Source: Muribaculaceae bacterium (GTDB taxonomy: Bacteria > Bacteroidota > Bacteroidia > Bacteroidales > Muribaculaceae). From it: 64,000 bases of DNA. A program made the translations under genes and the position numbers. Below, piece after piece: positions 26,664-35,620 of this stretch. Under the pieces are notes generated by a model, which saw nothing but the letters and a program-made list of their open reading frames with translations, ran no database searches and had not been told where the DNA came from. The first letter of the stretch is position 1. Every line of letters begins with the position of its first letter. The stretch lies in assembly GCA_017557665.1 (NCBI GenBank), contig JAFYYI010000012.1:25672-89671 (forward strand). Reading direction: 5' to 3'.

Positions 26664-28264
26664 CGTTTCTTGAAGTTAAAGTTGCAACTATAAGTAATGC
26701 CCAGCATGCCGCCCCAGTTGTTGCCGTAGAGGTTGCCGCGGTCCATGGCCACTGTGGCATTGACCATCCACCCCATGAACTTATAGCCCGGGTGATACTG
26801 AATACTGAGCGCCATCGAGAAATCATCGACGCTGCCCACTCGTGGCAGAAGGGGAGTTCCCCAAGCTTTACGGTAAGAGCCCATCAGTCGGTAATACCAG
26901 TCCTCATGCAGCCAACCGCTGATTGCAGCATGGAAACCGCGTAGTACGTTGTCGCGGTAGCGCATATAGCCGTCCTGGTTGTAGAGCGGCGACTTGACAA
27001 AGGGTGAGCCGATAGACATACCGCGGTTCTGGTAGCCGTTGTAGATGTAGTTGTTGTAATAGTCGTCGGCACCCGATGAGTGGCTGGTGATGGGCGTACC
27101 CTCGTGGTCGTTGGGCGTCCAGTGAATGGGGCCGCTCTGGTTGGTGAAGTCGATGTACTCAATGACCGCGCCATCAATCAAGCTATGAGCACCCATGCTG
27201 CGGTATTCCAGTCCCCACAGGCCGTCAAAGCCGTTCATTTTGCCGATGCCCGAGCCGTCTTCCCATAGCCACTGGGTGTAGGCGCGCAGTAGTTTGCCGT
27301 GATTCAGATGCCCCTCGAGCGCGATGTCCCAGGTGCCCAGGTGGTTGCCCTCTACAAATGAGTCGCCCGCACTGTTGCCACCACTGCCGGCGATAAACGT
27401 GCGGAAGAAGGCCTTGGCATCAGCATCCATCTTGACGGTGCGCGTCACTTGGCCATCCTCATAGTAATCAGCCGTGCCACCGAACTGGCAGGCCGATTGG
27501 GCACCGATGGTGAACACGACAGGTTGATTCGGGTTGGTGCGCAGGTGCAGGCTCTTGTAGTGCAGCCACCTGTCTGTGGTGATAAAGTGGTTATAGTAAT
27601 TATAGTGGTTCTCCAGCCACTTGTCATCCAGCTCGCGGAAATAGCCGAATTCGCCCTTGATCTGCACCCAACCTTTTGTAAACGGGATGTTCTGGAAGTC
27701 GATGAAACCAGCGCGCAGCCCCACAGGCGGGCGGGCATTGTTACTCCACACGAGGTCACCGCTGCTCAACCGGCCGTTGACGATAGGCGAGGATTTATAC
27801 GCTTGTCCCGCCACGGCAAAGATGCTGCGGTACTTGGCTGCCAGGTAGGCTTGTTGGATCCATACCCGTGCAGGATGTTGCTTTTGTACCTCAAACTGGC
27901 CATCGCCCTTGTAGCGCTGATAGCCTGCACTGGATGCGTAGCCGCCCCAAACTTCGATGCCCGCTCCCCAAGCAAAACGCTTGTCAGGATCCGTGCTATG
28001 AACCAGACTGGCGTTCAGCAGGGCAGAATACTGCTGGGTGATGTTGCCACCGTTGTTGGAGGAAATGTAGTAAGGTGCCAACTCGCTGTTACCGGCGTTA
28101 GCAATCATGCCTACCGAGTAGATGGTCTCGAAAATGCGGGTCTCAACAGGGTCTGATGTGGAATATTTAGTGCTTTTTGCTTGAACACTGTCCACGGGCT
28201 CTTGACCCACCACACCCAGGGCAGCGGTGAGCATAATCAGTAATGATAAAGTGTATCTTATCAT
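26660..28264 (-). CDS. Capsule assembly Wzi family outer-membrane protein
   Basis: 534 residues with signal peptide (MIRYTLSLLIMLTAALGVVG). The rest is beta-rich with alternating aromatic strands typical of an outer-membrane barrel, for example RVWIQQAYLAAKYRSIFAVAGQ and WVQIKGEFGYFRELDDKWLE, and matches the Wzi/capsule-assembly layout. In E. coli Wzi ties group 1 capsule to the surface. Here it follows glsB by 14 nt rather than lying in a polysaccharide locus, so its ligand may be different. The next lipoprotein gene overlaps by 4 nt. Confidence 0.85.
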   Translation of the reverse strand: MIRYTLSLLIMLTAALGVVGQEPVDSVQAKSTKYSTSDPVETRIFETIYSVGMIANAGNSELAPYYISSNNGGNITQQYSALLNASLVHSTDPDKRFAWGAGIEVWGGYASSAGYQRYKGDGQFEVQKQHPARVWIQQAYLAAKYRSIFAVAGQAYKSSPIVNGRLSSGDLVWSNNARPPVGLRAGFIDFQNIPFTKGWVQIKGEFGYFRELDDKWLENHYNYYNHFITTDRWLHYKSLHLRTNPNQPVVFTIGAQSACQFGGTADYYEDGQVTRTVKMDADAKAFFRTFIAGSGGNSAGDSFVEGNHLGTWDIALEGHLNHGKLLRAYTQWLWEDGSGIGKMNGFDGLWGLEYRSMGAHSLIDGAVIEYIDFTNQSGPIHWTPNDHEGTPITSHSSGADDYYNNYIYNGYQNRGMSIGSPFVKSPLYNQDGYMRYRDNVLRGFHAAISGWLHEDWYYRLMGSYRKAWGTPLLPRVGSVDDFSMALSIQYHPGYKFMGWMVNATVAMDRGNLYGNNWGGMLGITYSCNFNFKKR

Positions 28265-28278
28265 GATGTATTTGAGTG

Positions 28279-29217
28279 TTATCGTTCGATGTTTGCCAGA
28301 TAAGAGTCGATGTGGCGTCGCTTCTTCTCGTCGGTAATCTCATCGATGTTGATGAGGATGCCGGTTTCCTCAACGTCGCCGAACTCGCGGTTGATGGCCG
28401 TGCCCAGCAGCAGCATCTTGGGTGACAGGCCCATGTAGGCGTTGACCAGCGGCGGGATGTTGATGCCGTGATTGCGGATGAAGGTGTTCAACCGCTTGTA
28501 GTCCTCGCGGAAGTCGTTGCCCACAAATTGAGACATCAGTTCGGGATCATCGTTGCGGGTGTCGGGAAGCGGGTCGATGGGCACTACCAGGCTTTCCTTG
28601 TCCTTGAAGTAGAGGTTGAGGAAGCACAGCAGCATGTCGCGGCAGTCGCGCACATAGCTTGGGTACATCGTCATCTTGCCGAACATATACTTGACCTTCG
28701 GGTAGATGATAGTCAATGCGCCCAGGCCGTCCCACAGATTATCGAGTGCGAACAGCGCCCGCACGCCCTCGCGCGTCGATTGGTACTCGGGACGCACAAA
28801 CGAGCGTCCCAACTCAATGGTGACGGGCAGGATTTCCTTCAGGAACTTGTCGCTGAACTTGAACATGTGTCCAGTGGCGATGCGCGGCACATTCTGCTCG
28901 ATTTTCACGTCCCAACCGCAGATAAAGCGGTAGGCTCCGATAATCTCGTGCTTATCAGGGTTCCACACCAGCAACTGCTGGCAAGGCGGGTCCATCAGGT
29001 CAAACTCGTCGATGTCACATGCCTTGCCTGTTCCGCCGCCAGCAGCACGGAACGAAATCTCGCGCAGGCGCCCGATTTCACGCATCGTGTTAGGAGCGTT
29101 GTGGGCGGTCACTACATAGATGTCGTTCTCGGCCTTGTTGGTGTGGCGCAGCAGACGGTCAGGCGTGAGTTCCTGCTCGATGAGATTGACGGGAATGGGT
29201 TCAATAATCGGTTCCAT
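28279..29217 (-). CDS. glsB: GNAT-family N-acyltransferase, GlsB-like (glycine lipid synthesis)
   Basis: 312 residues from the ATG at 29217; the frame is open 38 codons upstream but overlaps glsA there. The first half carries the OlsB-type acyltransferase pattern: IYVVTAHNAPNTMREIGRLREISFRAAGGG, DEFDLMDP, VWNPDKHEIIGAYRFI, and ELGRSFVRPEYQ. This is the hemolysin/ornithine-lipid N-acyltransferase group. In Bacteroides thetaiotaomicron the adjacent glsB/glsA pair makes glycine lipids, GlsB doing the N-acylation. Partner glsA is 7 nt upstream on the same strand, which supports the assignment. Confidence 0.85.
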   Translation of the reverse strand: MEPIIEPIPVNLIEQELTPDRLLRHTNKAENDIYVVTAHNAPNTMREIGRLREISFRAAGGGTGKACDIDEFDLMDPPCQQLLVWNPDKHEIIGAYRFICGWDVKIEQNVPRIATGHMFKFSDKFLKEILPVTIELGRSFVRPEYQSTREGVRALFALDNLWDGLGALTIIYPKVKYMFGKMTMYPSYVRDCRDMLLCFLNLYFKDKESLVVPIDPLPDTRNDDPELMSQFVGNDFREDYKRLNTFIRNHGINIPPLVNAYMGLSPKMLLLGTAINREFGDVEETGILINIDEITDEKKRRHIDSYLANIER

Positions 29218-29224
29218 AGGCAAT

Positions 29225-30058
29225 TTAGGGTTTGGAAGGCGAGGGCGCCATAGTATAGACGATATCGCGCAAGCGGGCAGTCTCTTGCTTGGGCCTGGAA
29301 GCATCCAGCGAATTCCATGAGATGGGTTCACCGATAATCAGGTTCAGGGAGGAACCACGTTTCTTGAGCATCTCCTTGGGTAGGAAGACGAGTTCAATGT
29401 TAAACTTAATGCCCAATCGTTTGCGCCACTTGGCAAAACGGTAGAAGAACTTTGAATTTTGGGCGTCAAAGTACACGGGTACGATGTCGCGTTGGTAGTT
29501 TACTGCATGGACCACGGCGGACTTTTGCCATTGCAAATCGGCAATGGAGCCGTCGGGCTGCATGCGTGAGCACAGTCCGGCAGGGAAGGTGATGAACTGA
29601 TTGTCGCTCTGCAATGCTTCCTCGATGTTAACGGCATTGACCCTCGACTGACTGCCGTATTTGTTCACGGGAAGGAATACGCCTCTCAGGGGCTCCACTG
29701 CCATTAACAGGTCATTGACCAGGAACTTAATCTGGCGGTTATAGTGGTTGCCCAACAGAGAAATCAGCGCTAATCCGTCAAGCCCTCCCAGGGGATGGTT
29801 GGATACAAACATGAAACGTCCTTGCGGCAGTCCTTCCAGTCCGGTCGCCTTGACAGTGATTCCCATTTCTTCCAGTGCGGTAGAGGCTGCATCCACACTA
29901 TTCTTGCCAGCCATCTTTTCCAGAATGTTGTTGAGTTCATCCTGACAGATGATGCGCTCGAGCCACCTCACGGCAAACCGTGGAATATAGCGATAGTGCT
30001 TGGACAAACGTGTCCTTAGCACCTGGTCGACATCAATTTTCAGTGGTTCGTTGCTCAT
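29225..30058 (-). CDS. glsA: Lyso-lipid O-acyltransferase, GlsA-like (glycine lipid synthesis)
   Basis: 277 residues. The acyltransferase signature is FVSNHPLGGLDG (PlsC-type His/Asp), followed by FLPVNKYG and ITFPAGLCSR, the usual substrate-binding blocks. It belongs with the hemolysin-type 1-acylglycerol-3-phosphate acyltransferases and pairs with the GNAT gene as GlsA, expected to add the second fatty acid to the N-acyl glycine product. First gene of the leftward operon glsA-glsB-wzi-lipoprotein. A TAACTTTG core lies at 30089-30096. Confidence 0.85.
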   Translation of the reverse strand: MSNEPLKIDVDQVLRTRLSKHYRYIPRFAVRWLERIICQDELNNILEKMAGKNSVDAASTALEEMGITVKATGLEGLPQGRFMFVSNHPLGGLDGLALISLLGNHYNRQIKFLVNDLLMAVEPLRGVFLPVNKYGSQSRVNAVNIEEALQSDNQFITFPAGLCSRMQPDGSIADLQWQKSAVVHAVNYQRDIVPVYFDAQNSKFFYRFAKWRKRLGIKFNIELVFLPKEMLKKRGSSLNLIIGEPISWNSLDASRPKQETARLRDIVYTMAPSPSKP

Positions 30059-30088
30059 AATTGTCTAAGAAGTGTGGAAACAATCATA

Positions 30089-30096
30089 CAAAGTTA
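30089..30096 (-). promoter_or_regulatory. Promoter core (glsA operon)
   Basis: TAACTTTG on the minus strand, 30 nt upstream of glsA; divergent from the promoter at 30135. Confidence 0.55.
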
Positions 30097-30134
30097 GATA
30101 TTTTATGCGAAAATGGAAAGCAAGAGGCGAAAAA

Positions 30135-30166
30135 TTTGTTGAACACAGTTAAAAGTCCTACATTTG
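30135..30166 (+). promoter_or_regulatory. Promoter (membrane protein gene)
   Basis: TTTG (30135-30138), 20 nt, TACATTTG (30159-30166): a near-ideal Bacteroidetes promoter, with a leader of about 65 nt to the ATG at 30235. Confidence 0.75.
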
Positions 30167-30234
30167 CAGCCACAAAGAAGACACTTTAGGTTCACGCTTT
30201 TACTGAGCTGCTACTATCTAAATCCATAGGTTAC

Positions 30235-31710
30235 ATGAGAAGCGGATTTACCAAGCCACGACTATTGTTGCTGCTTGTCGAGGTACTTGCCTTGGCAGTG
30301 CTTGCTGTGATGGCATCGCACCATTTCGGCATGGCCGACGGCTTGCGCATCAGCGTATCCTATCTTGTGTCCTATCTCGTTCCCCTCATGGTCCTCAAGC
30401 GTGCCCGAGGAACCAGCATCGCGGCTCATGCCATATTACTGGGCTTGACGCTTCTTTTGTGGGTGGTGTCTTTCAGCTGTTTATTGGAATGGGTTAAATT
30501 CGAAGGCTTTTCGCTTCAACGCCCCAACTTGATAGGCGATGCGCGCAATTACTACAAGTGGGCGCTGCACGTGTATGACGGCAGCGTGGAGCAAACACCG
30601 CCCATATTCCCGGGTTTCCCGTTGATGATGGTGGCCTTGTGGAAAATGTTTGGGCTGAGTGTCATCTGGCCACAGGCAATGAATCAGATGTTCACCCTTC
30701 TGGCGGTAGTGTTTACTGGAATGACGACGCGTCGCCTGTTGGAGGGTCGCGTTCAGGCCAGCGCGAAGGCTCTGTTGACAGGTGGTATTGCGCTCACTTG
30801 TCTATTGTCCTATTTCATGATGACAGGTATAAGCATCTTGAAAGAGGGTACACTGTTCCTGTCGATGACGATGGCTGGCTACGCCTTGTCGTCGTTGGTC
30901 AGCAATGATGACAATCGTCATCACTTGTGGCGTGACATCCTGTTGTTTGTGACAGCATGTATATTGGTGGCTTTTGTCCGCACAACATTCCTTTATTTCC
31001 TCGCCTTGGGGTTGGTGATTATGACGATACCTCATTGGCGACGGGACTGGCTGATATCCTTGATTCTACTTGTCCTTATCGTCGTGTTGCTTGTAATCGG
31101 CAATCATTTTGCTGCCTACTCGTTTGAGCGCCATGCCGAGATTGCCAGCGGCGGTTGGAACATGCAGCGGACATTTTTGAAGAACACATATTATAAAGGA
31201 CTGATTGGCTATTATTTTCTGTTCTCACCTTGGCACAGGTTACTGATGCTTCCTCTCACCATGATGGCGCAGTTCGTCTTCCCCAGCCCCTGGATGCCCA
31301 ATTATGAGACCCCATACGTGTTGAGCCTGTTGGCCCGTCAGAATTACGGTTGGTATCTTATGGGCGGAACGGCGATGTTCTACTGTCTGTTCATCAGTTG
31401 GAGGCGCGGTGAGAATATGGGCGTGTGGACGTGGTGGCCTGTCAGCATCTATGTGGGTATGGCCTATGTGATGGGCGGAACGATGGTGCGTTATTTATTG
31501 CCGTTTGAGCCGCTGTTCGTACCCATGTCGATGTTTGTGTTGTGCCGCTTGCATGAGGGCCGCTGGCGCAAGGCCTATACCATCTGGATGTCTATCCTGG
31601 TTGTCGCTGTTGTGCTATCACTTCTTGTGCTGTTGGAAATTCAGCAGGGCACCTTCTCCTCGATGCTTCACGTCAGATCATTGCGTGATATCATCTTGCA
31701 GCACGAGTAA
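30235..31710 (+). CDS. Polytopic membrane protein, GT-C glycosyltransferase-like
   Basis: 491 residues with about 11-12 membrane helices. The first large extracytoplasmic loop contains an acidic site (LIGDARNYYKWALHVYDG) followed by TPPIFPGFPLMMVALWKMFG, the layout of GT39/PMT-like (GT-C) transferases in which an Asp in the first loop is catalytic. Identity to a named family is weak by eye, so a lipid-linked sugar transferase is inference. It stands alone, with an excellent promoter upstream. Confidence 0.65.
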   Translation: MRSGFTKPRLLLLLVEVLALAVLAVMASHHFGMADGLRISVSYLVSYLVPLMVLKRARGTSIAAHAILLGLTLLLWVVSFSCLLEWVKFEGFSLQRPNLIGDARNYYKWALHVYDGSVEQTPPIFPGFPLMMVALWKMFGLSVIWPQAMNQMFTLLAVVFTGMTTRRLLEGRVQASAKALLTGGIALTCLLSYFMMTGISILKEGTLFLSMTMAGYALSSLVSNDDNRHHLWRDILLFVTACILVAFVRTTFLYFLALGLVIMTIPHWRRDWLISLILLVLIVVLLVIGNHFAAYSFERHAEIASGGWNMQRTFLKNTYYKGLIGYYFLFSPWHRLLMLPLTMMAQFVFPSPWMPNYETPYVLSLLARQNYGWYLMGGTAMFYCLFISWRRGENMGVWTWWPVSIYVGMAYVMGGTMVRYLLPFEPLFVPMSMFVLCRLHEGRWRKAYTIWMSILVVAVVLSLLVLLEIQQGTFSSMLHVRSLRDIILQHE

Positions 31711-31893
31711 TCTTCCATTTTGTCATCCTGCGATTGATTCCCGTCCATAGGTGTTATTGCCTGTTGGTCGGTTTTTTTTAGTCTTTAGTCGGTGACTAGG
31801 GTGCACTCATCGTTTTTGGTAAGAATCGTGTTAAACTCCAAGTCCTGCTTGTTGTCTAAAAGGCAAGAAATTAACATTTAACACATCACGACA

Positions 31894-32571
31894 ATGAAGA
31901 AGACTTTATTACTTTCCCTGCTTTGTATGTTACTCGCTTTGCCCGCAATGGCACAACCGGGTTATCGATACGGAAGCCGCCCCCGCATCCAGACGGTGGG
32001 ACGTCACGGCAACGAATATGTCGCCTGGCACAGCTACTACTTCGGCTTTAGAGTTGGCTTGAACGCCTCTCATGTGAACAGCGACAGTCCCGCACTCAAC
32101 GGCAACGGCGTGAAAACAGGTCTGAACATCGGAGTTGCCGCTGGCACACAACTCACCTACCGCGCTCCTTTATTTATTGAAACAGGACTCTATTACACCC
32201 AGAAGGGTGGCAAGAGTGACTCGGGTACTGGCAAATTCACCTACGATCTCAACTACTTGGAGTTGCCGTTGATTATCAAGTACAAGCACTTCGTGGGCAA
32301 CCAGACGAGCATCCAGCCCTATGCTGGCGGATATCTGGCCTTGGGAACGGACGGCAATATCAAGAATTACGGCTCAAGGACAGCGTTCAGTTCCTTTGAC
32401 GACGGTTACTTTAACCGCTTTGACGGCGGTCTCAAGATAGGATGCGGCGTGGGTTTCAACATGTTATATCTGGATGCCAGCTATGACATCGGCCTGTCCG
32501 ACATCGGTCAAGATAGTTTTGACGATACGCACAATGGGTGCTTTACGTTAAACATAGGTGTGAACTTCTAG
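31894..32571 (+). CDS. Outer-membrane beta-barrel protein (PorT/OmpW-like)
   Basis: 225 residues with signal peptide MKKTLLLSLLCMLLALPAMA. The mature part is a small barrel: YFGFRVGLNASHV, GLNIGVAAGTQLTYRAPLFIETGLYYTQKGGK, LNYLELPLIIKYKHFVG, YAGGYLALGTDG and a C-terminal GCFTLNIGVNF strand. The GLxxxQKG and LELPLIIKY patterns are those of the PorT-type outer_membrane_beta-brl_2 family. Function beyond residence in the outer membrane is unknown. Confidence 0.85.
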   Translation: MKKTLLLSLLCMLLALPAMAQPGYRYGSRPRIQTVGRHGNEYVAWHSYYFGFRVGLNASHVNSDSPALNGNGVKTGLNIGVAAGTQLTYRAPLFIETGLYYTQKGGKSDSGTGKFTYDLNYLELPLIIKYKHFVGNQTSIQPYAGGYLALGTDGNIKNYGSRTAFSSFDDGYFNRFDGGLKIGCGVGFNMLYLDASYDIGLSDIGQDSFDDTHNGCFTLNIGVNF

Positions 32572-32700
32572 GTGTTTTTAGCCTGTAACGTGATTTCTGG
32601 GTGGCGCGTGCCACTTTATCACACCGGTGGCGCGCGCATTTTCTTCTCCTGCTAGTCAGGAAAAAACAGAAAAAATACAAGTACGTTTAACTTTTTTTCT

Positions 32701-32708
32701 TACTTTTG
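32701..32708 (+). promoter_or_regulatory. Promoter core (lipoprotein gene)
   Basis: TACTTTTG, 33 nt upstream of the ATG at 32742. Confidence 0.5.
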
Positions 32709-32741
32709 CAACAATTACTAACCAACAAAAACTTTGGAGCT

Positions 32742-33290
32742 ATGAAAAAGATATACAACATGCTGCTCATTGCAGCGCTGTCGATGACCATGTTCTCGTG
32801 CAGCAACTGGGATACCCCCTGGGATACTCCCTATTACGTTGAAGATATTGTAGGCGGCTGGGTTTCCTATTATGGTCGCGATGCCTTTGGCGAGTTTGAT
32901 CTTTTAGGCACTGATCAGGTCTACTATGAATTCTACAGCAACCACACCGGTCGTTATACCTACTATTCATATTATGGAAGGTCCTATATCGACTTTGATT
33001 GGAGCACTAGTGGCAATCGCTTGTACATCTACTACTATGATGGTGTCAACGACTACCTGTTCTACGGATTCGATTACAACGGCGACTTGATTTTGTCTAA
33101 CGACAGTCGCTTCTACGAGTACACTGCTTACCGTCCCACTGGAGTTTACTATGAAAAGGAGAAGGAAATGCCCACGGGTTCGGTAACCAAGGCCGCTCCC
33201 AAGGTGGAGAGTAACGTCGCCATCACCGAGGGTTCCCGTGCCATCAAGGCCAGGAAGGACATCAAGGCAGAACCCAAGGAAAAGAAATAA
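32742..33290 (+). CDS. Tyr-rich lipoprotein of unknown function
   Basis: 182 residues from the ATG at 32742 (the open frame from 32706 overlaps the promoter region). A lipoprotein signal ends at FSC. The body is unusually rich in Tyr/Asp/Gly with repeated strands (YYEFYSNHTGRYTYYSYYG, RLYIYYYDGVNDYLFYGFD), suggestive of a lipocalin-like sheet. The last 45 residues are charged and Lys/Glu-rich. No known family is recognised. Confidence 0.75.
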   Translation: MKKIYNMLLIAALSMTMFSCSNWDTPWDTPYYVEDIVGGWVSYYGRDAFGEFDLLGTDQVYYEFYSNHTGRYTYYSYYGRSYIDFDWSTSGNRLYIYYYDGVNDYLFYGFDYNGDLILSNDSRFYEYTAYRPTGVYYEKEKEMPTGSVTKAAPKVESNVAITEGSRAIKARKDIKAEPKEKK

Positions 33291-33306
33291 AGTCAGTAAA
33301 ACATAT

Positions 33307-33939
33307 TCATTTCATCAGCAGCCGCCGGGCATTTTCGGCGGCTGTTGTTGTGATGACTTCGGTGGAAAGCCCTAGGACGAGGGCAACGCGTGTTGCCACA
33401 TCTTGTATGGTGATGTCGCTGTCATCGGTCTCGATGAGCAAGCGGTCGAGTGGGGTGGTGGCTAGGGCTTCGGGGTTAAACCGTAGGCCATAGGAGAGAT
33501 AGCACCCCTCATCAAGCAACGTGCGGGCCACATGAGCGTTGCCGCGCATGCCGTGAATGGCCAGTCGCACATCGGTCAGCCCTGCTTGCCGACGGGCATT
33601 CAGGATCTGCTGTGTTGTTCTCACATTATGGACCACCACGGGTTTACACACGTCATGGGCCAGTTGCAGGTGACGGACGAACAGGGCGGTTTGTGTTTCG
33701 ATATCACCGCCTCGCAGGCTATCCAGCCCCGTCTCGCCGATGGCCAGTACTTGAGCATGAGTTGCGCACTGCTTCAGCAAGTCGAAGTCGGCATCAGTAA
33801 CAGCTTCCACGGTGTCCCATGGGTGAACGCCAACCGAGTACCACTTGCCGGCTTGAGGGTCAAACTGCCTCGGTTCCACCGAGATGAGTGCATCGGTGGC
33901 CTGGGCATGATGGGTATGGAAATCGAGGATGTTCATCAA
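33307..33939 (-). CDS. TatD family metal-dependent hydrolase
   Basis: 210 residues. Metal ligands appear in order: [33 protein letters not shown] and LLIETDDSD. The length is short for TatD (usually about 255-265) but matches Bacteroidetes members. Proposed activities in the family are 3'-5' exonuclease and D-aminoacyl-tRNA or peptide hydrolysis; here only hydrolase is safe. It overlaps yidD by 4 nt at the end of the LOG-DUF4271-hemD-rnpA-yidD operon. Confidence 0.85.
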   Translation of the reverse strand: MMNILDFHTHHAQATDALISVEPRQFDPQAGKWYSVGVHPWDTVEAVTDADFDLLKQCATHAQVLAIGETGLDSLRGGDIETQTALFVRHLQLAHDVCKPVVVHNVRTTQQILNARRQAGLTDVRLAIHGMRGNAHVARTLLDEGCYLSYGLRFNPEALATTPLDRLLIETDDSDITIQDVATRVALVLGLSTEVITTTAAENARRLLMK

Positions 33940-34196
33940 GGTACAGGGTCATAGCCGCTACCGCCCCAGGGATTACAGCGCAGAATGCGCCACACGGCGA
34001 GGAAGAATCCTTTGAACGGGCCGTGTTTGCGGATAGCCTCGATAGCATACTGGCTGCAGGTGGGCGTGAAGCGGCAGGTGGGCGGCTTGAGTGGGGAGAT
34101 GTACTTCTGGTAAAAACGGATGGGTTGTATCAACAGCCAACCGATGAAGTGTAACACCTCATGTCCGATATGCTTGATGTAGTCAATCACTTTCAT
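33936..34196 (-). CDS. yidD: Membrane protein insertion efficiency factor YidD
   Basis: 86 residues from the ATG at 34196 ([19 protein letters not shown]), overlapping the rnpA end by 14 nt. The signature [30 protein letters not shown] and the ending [17 protein letters not shown] are diagnostic. YidD assists YidC-dependent insertion at the inner membrane. The rnpA-yidD order is ancient and conserved. Confidence 0.93.
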   Translation of the reverse strand: MKVIDYIKHIGHEVLHFIGWLLIQPIRFYQKYISPLKPPTCRFTPTCSQYAIEAIRKHGPFKGFFLAVWRILRCNPWGGSGYDPVP

Positions 34197-34608
34197 GCTT
34201 AGGGTCCTCATTGACTGTGGGTTGTTGCTCACTGGCAGCGTGGGCAATGCGAGTGAGCAAGCCGATCATCTTCTCGTTAATGACACTGTAAGGCGCAAGC
34301 GAGTTGTCCAGATAAACAAAGGCGATGTCCACTCCCCATCCTGACTGCTCCAGGGCCGGTACGAGCAACGTGCGTCGGTTCAGGCGGTAGGCTTCACGCG
34401 TGCGTCGGCGCAGGGTCACGCGTCCCACGGCTTTGCGGATGCGTTTCTTGGGGATGGAAATGAGAAACTGCACGGGATGGTCACCACGCGGTCGCAGCCT
34501 GTAGGCAGCACGCAACGGGAATGCCATCAACGATTTCCCCTCTTCAAAGAGCAGGTTCACTGCCGTGCGGCTGCACAGTTTCTCGTCTTTATTTAACTTG
34601 TAGTCCAT
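34183..34608 (-). CDS. rnpA: Ribonuclease P protein component
   Basis: 141 residues. [16 protein letters not shown] at the N-terminus and the RNR motif in [19 protein letters not shown] identify RnpA. It supports the catalytic RNA in 5' maturation of tRNAs such as those at 2791, 3212 and 4311. The C-terminal 30 residues are an acidic extension. It lies 73 nt after hemD and overlaps yidD. No dnaA, rpmH or yidC is next to it, as is common in Bacteroidetes. Confidence 0.93.
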   Translation of the reverse strand: MDYKLNKDEKLCSRTAVNLLFEEGKSLMAFPLRAAYRLRPRGDHPVQFLISIPKKRIRKAVGRVTLRRRTREAYRLNRRTLLVPALEQSGWGVDIAFVYLDNSLAPYSVINEKMIGLLTRIAHAASEQQPTVNEDPKHESD

Positions 34609-34681
34609 TCAGGATGCGAAATTACATAAAAATGGGGCATGCACACATGTCATGCCCCATAAAAATAACCTTGATAAGGGT

Positions 34682-35605
34682 TTATTTCTTGTTTGTCGCG
34701 GTTTTCTTGGCTGCTTCGGCCTTGGCTTTGCGGGTTGCGGCAGCCTTCTTGGCAGCAGCCGATCGCTTGGCGGCAGCAGTCGCTTCGGTATCGGCTTTGG
34801 CCTTGCGGCTTGTGGGGGCCTTCTTGGCAGCCTCTCTTGCGGCCTTACGCTCCTCTTTTTCCTCCTCGGCCTTAGCCTTCTTGAGGTACTGCTCAATGGC
34901 GCTGGCCATCGACGGTGTTTCGGGAGTGATGGTAACGTCCACTTTGAGCCCTGCACGGTCGGCAGCCTCAAGGGTGGTCTGTCCCATGGCGGCAATGACT
35001 ACTTTGCGGTCGGCGTAGTCGGGGAAGTTGGTGGTATAGGACTTGATTCCCGCGGGGCTGAAGAACACCAGCATGTCGTAGTCGAAGACCTCTCCGGGCT
35101 TGAAGTCGTTGCTCACGGTGCGGTACATGACAGACTTGACATATTTCACCTTGTTGTTGTCGAGCACAACGGCTTTGTCGTTGTGAACGTCGCTGACGGG
35201 CATCAAGTAGGTCTCCTTGTTGTGCTTGGCGATGATGGGGATGAGGTCCTCCATACGTCCCGATTCGCTATAGAAAATCTTGCGTTTGCGGTAGATGACA
35301 TACTTTTGCAGATAATGGGCGATGGTCTCGCTCACGCAGAAATATTTCAATGTGTCGGGGACATTGTATCGTAATTCCTTGCACAGACGGAAGAAATGGT
35401 CGATTGCGGTGCGTGCCGTCAAAATAATGGCTGAATAGTCAGGCACATTGATTTTGGATTGACGAAATTCCTTGGATGTTAATCCTTCGACCTTGATGAA
35501 AGGCCTAAAAATAATTTCAACACCATATTTTTTCTCCAGATCAAAGTATGGAGACTTCTCAGACGTCGGTCTAGGTTGTGAGACCAGGATCTTTTTAATG
35601 CTCAT
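34682..35605 (-). CDS. hemD: Uroporphyrinogen-III synthase with Lys/Ala tail
   Basis: 307 residues. Residues 1-245 follow the HemD fold (KKILVSQPRPTSEKSPYFDL, AIILTARTAIDHFF, YFCVSETIAHYL, LVFFSPAGIKSYT, VIAAMGQTTLEAADRAGL). It closes hydroxymethylbilane to uroporphyrinogen III. The last about 60 residues are an extended Ala/Lys-rich tail (RKAKAEAAKKTATNKK) resembling histone H1-like tails, not part of the catalytic fold. It follows DUF4271 by 15 nt and precedes rnpA, a Bacteroidetes-specific order. Confidence 0.85.
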   Translation of the reverse strand: MSIKKILVSQPRPTSEKSPYFDLEKKYGVEIIFRPFIKVEGLTSKEFRQSKINVPDYSAIILTARTAIDHFFRLCKELRYNVPDTLKYFCVSETIAHYLQKYVIYRKRKIFYSESGRMEDLIPIIAKHNKETYLMPVSDVHNDKAVVLDNNKVKYVKSVMYRTVSNDFKPGEVFDYDMLVFFSPAGIKSYTTNFPDYADRKVVIAAMGQTTLEAADRAGLKVDVTITPETPSMASAIEQYLKKAKAEEEKEERKAAREAAKKAPTSRKAKADTEATAAAKRSAAAKKAAATRKAKAEAAKKTATNKK

Positions 35606-35620
35606 GTAGCTTATGAAAGT

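Noticed and set aside
26660..28264. Capsule locus
   Set aside because: Only a Wzi-type barrel is present; no polymerase, flippase or glycosyltransferases adjoin it.
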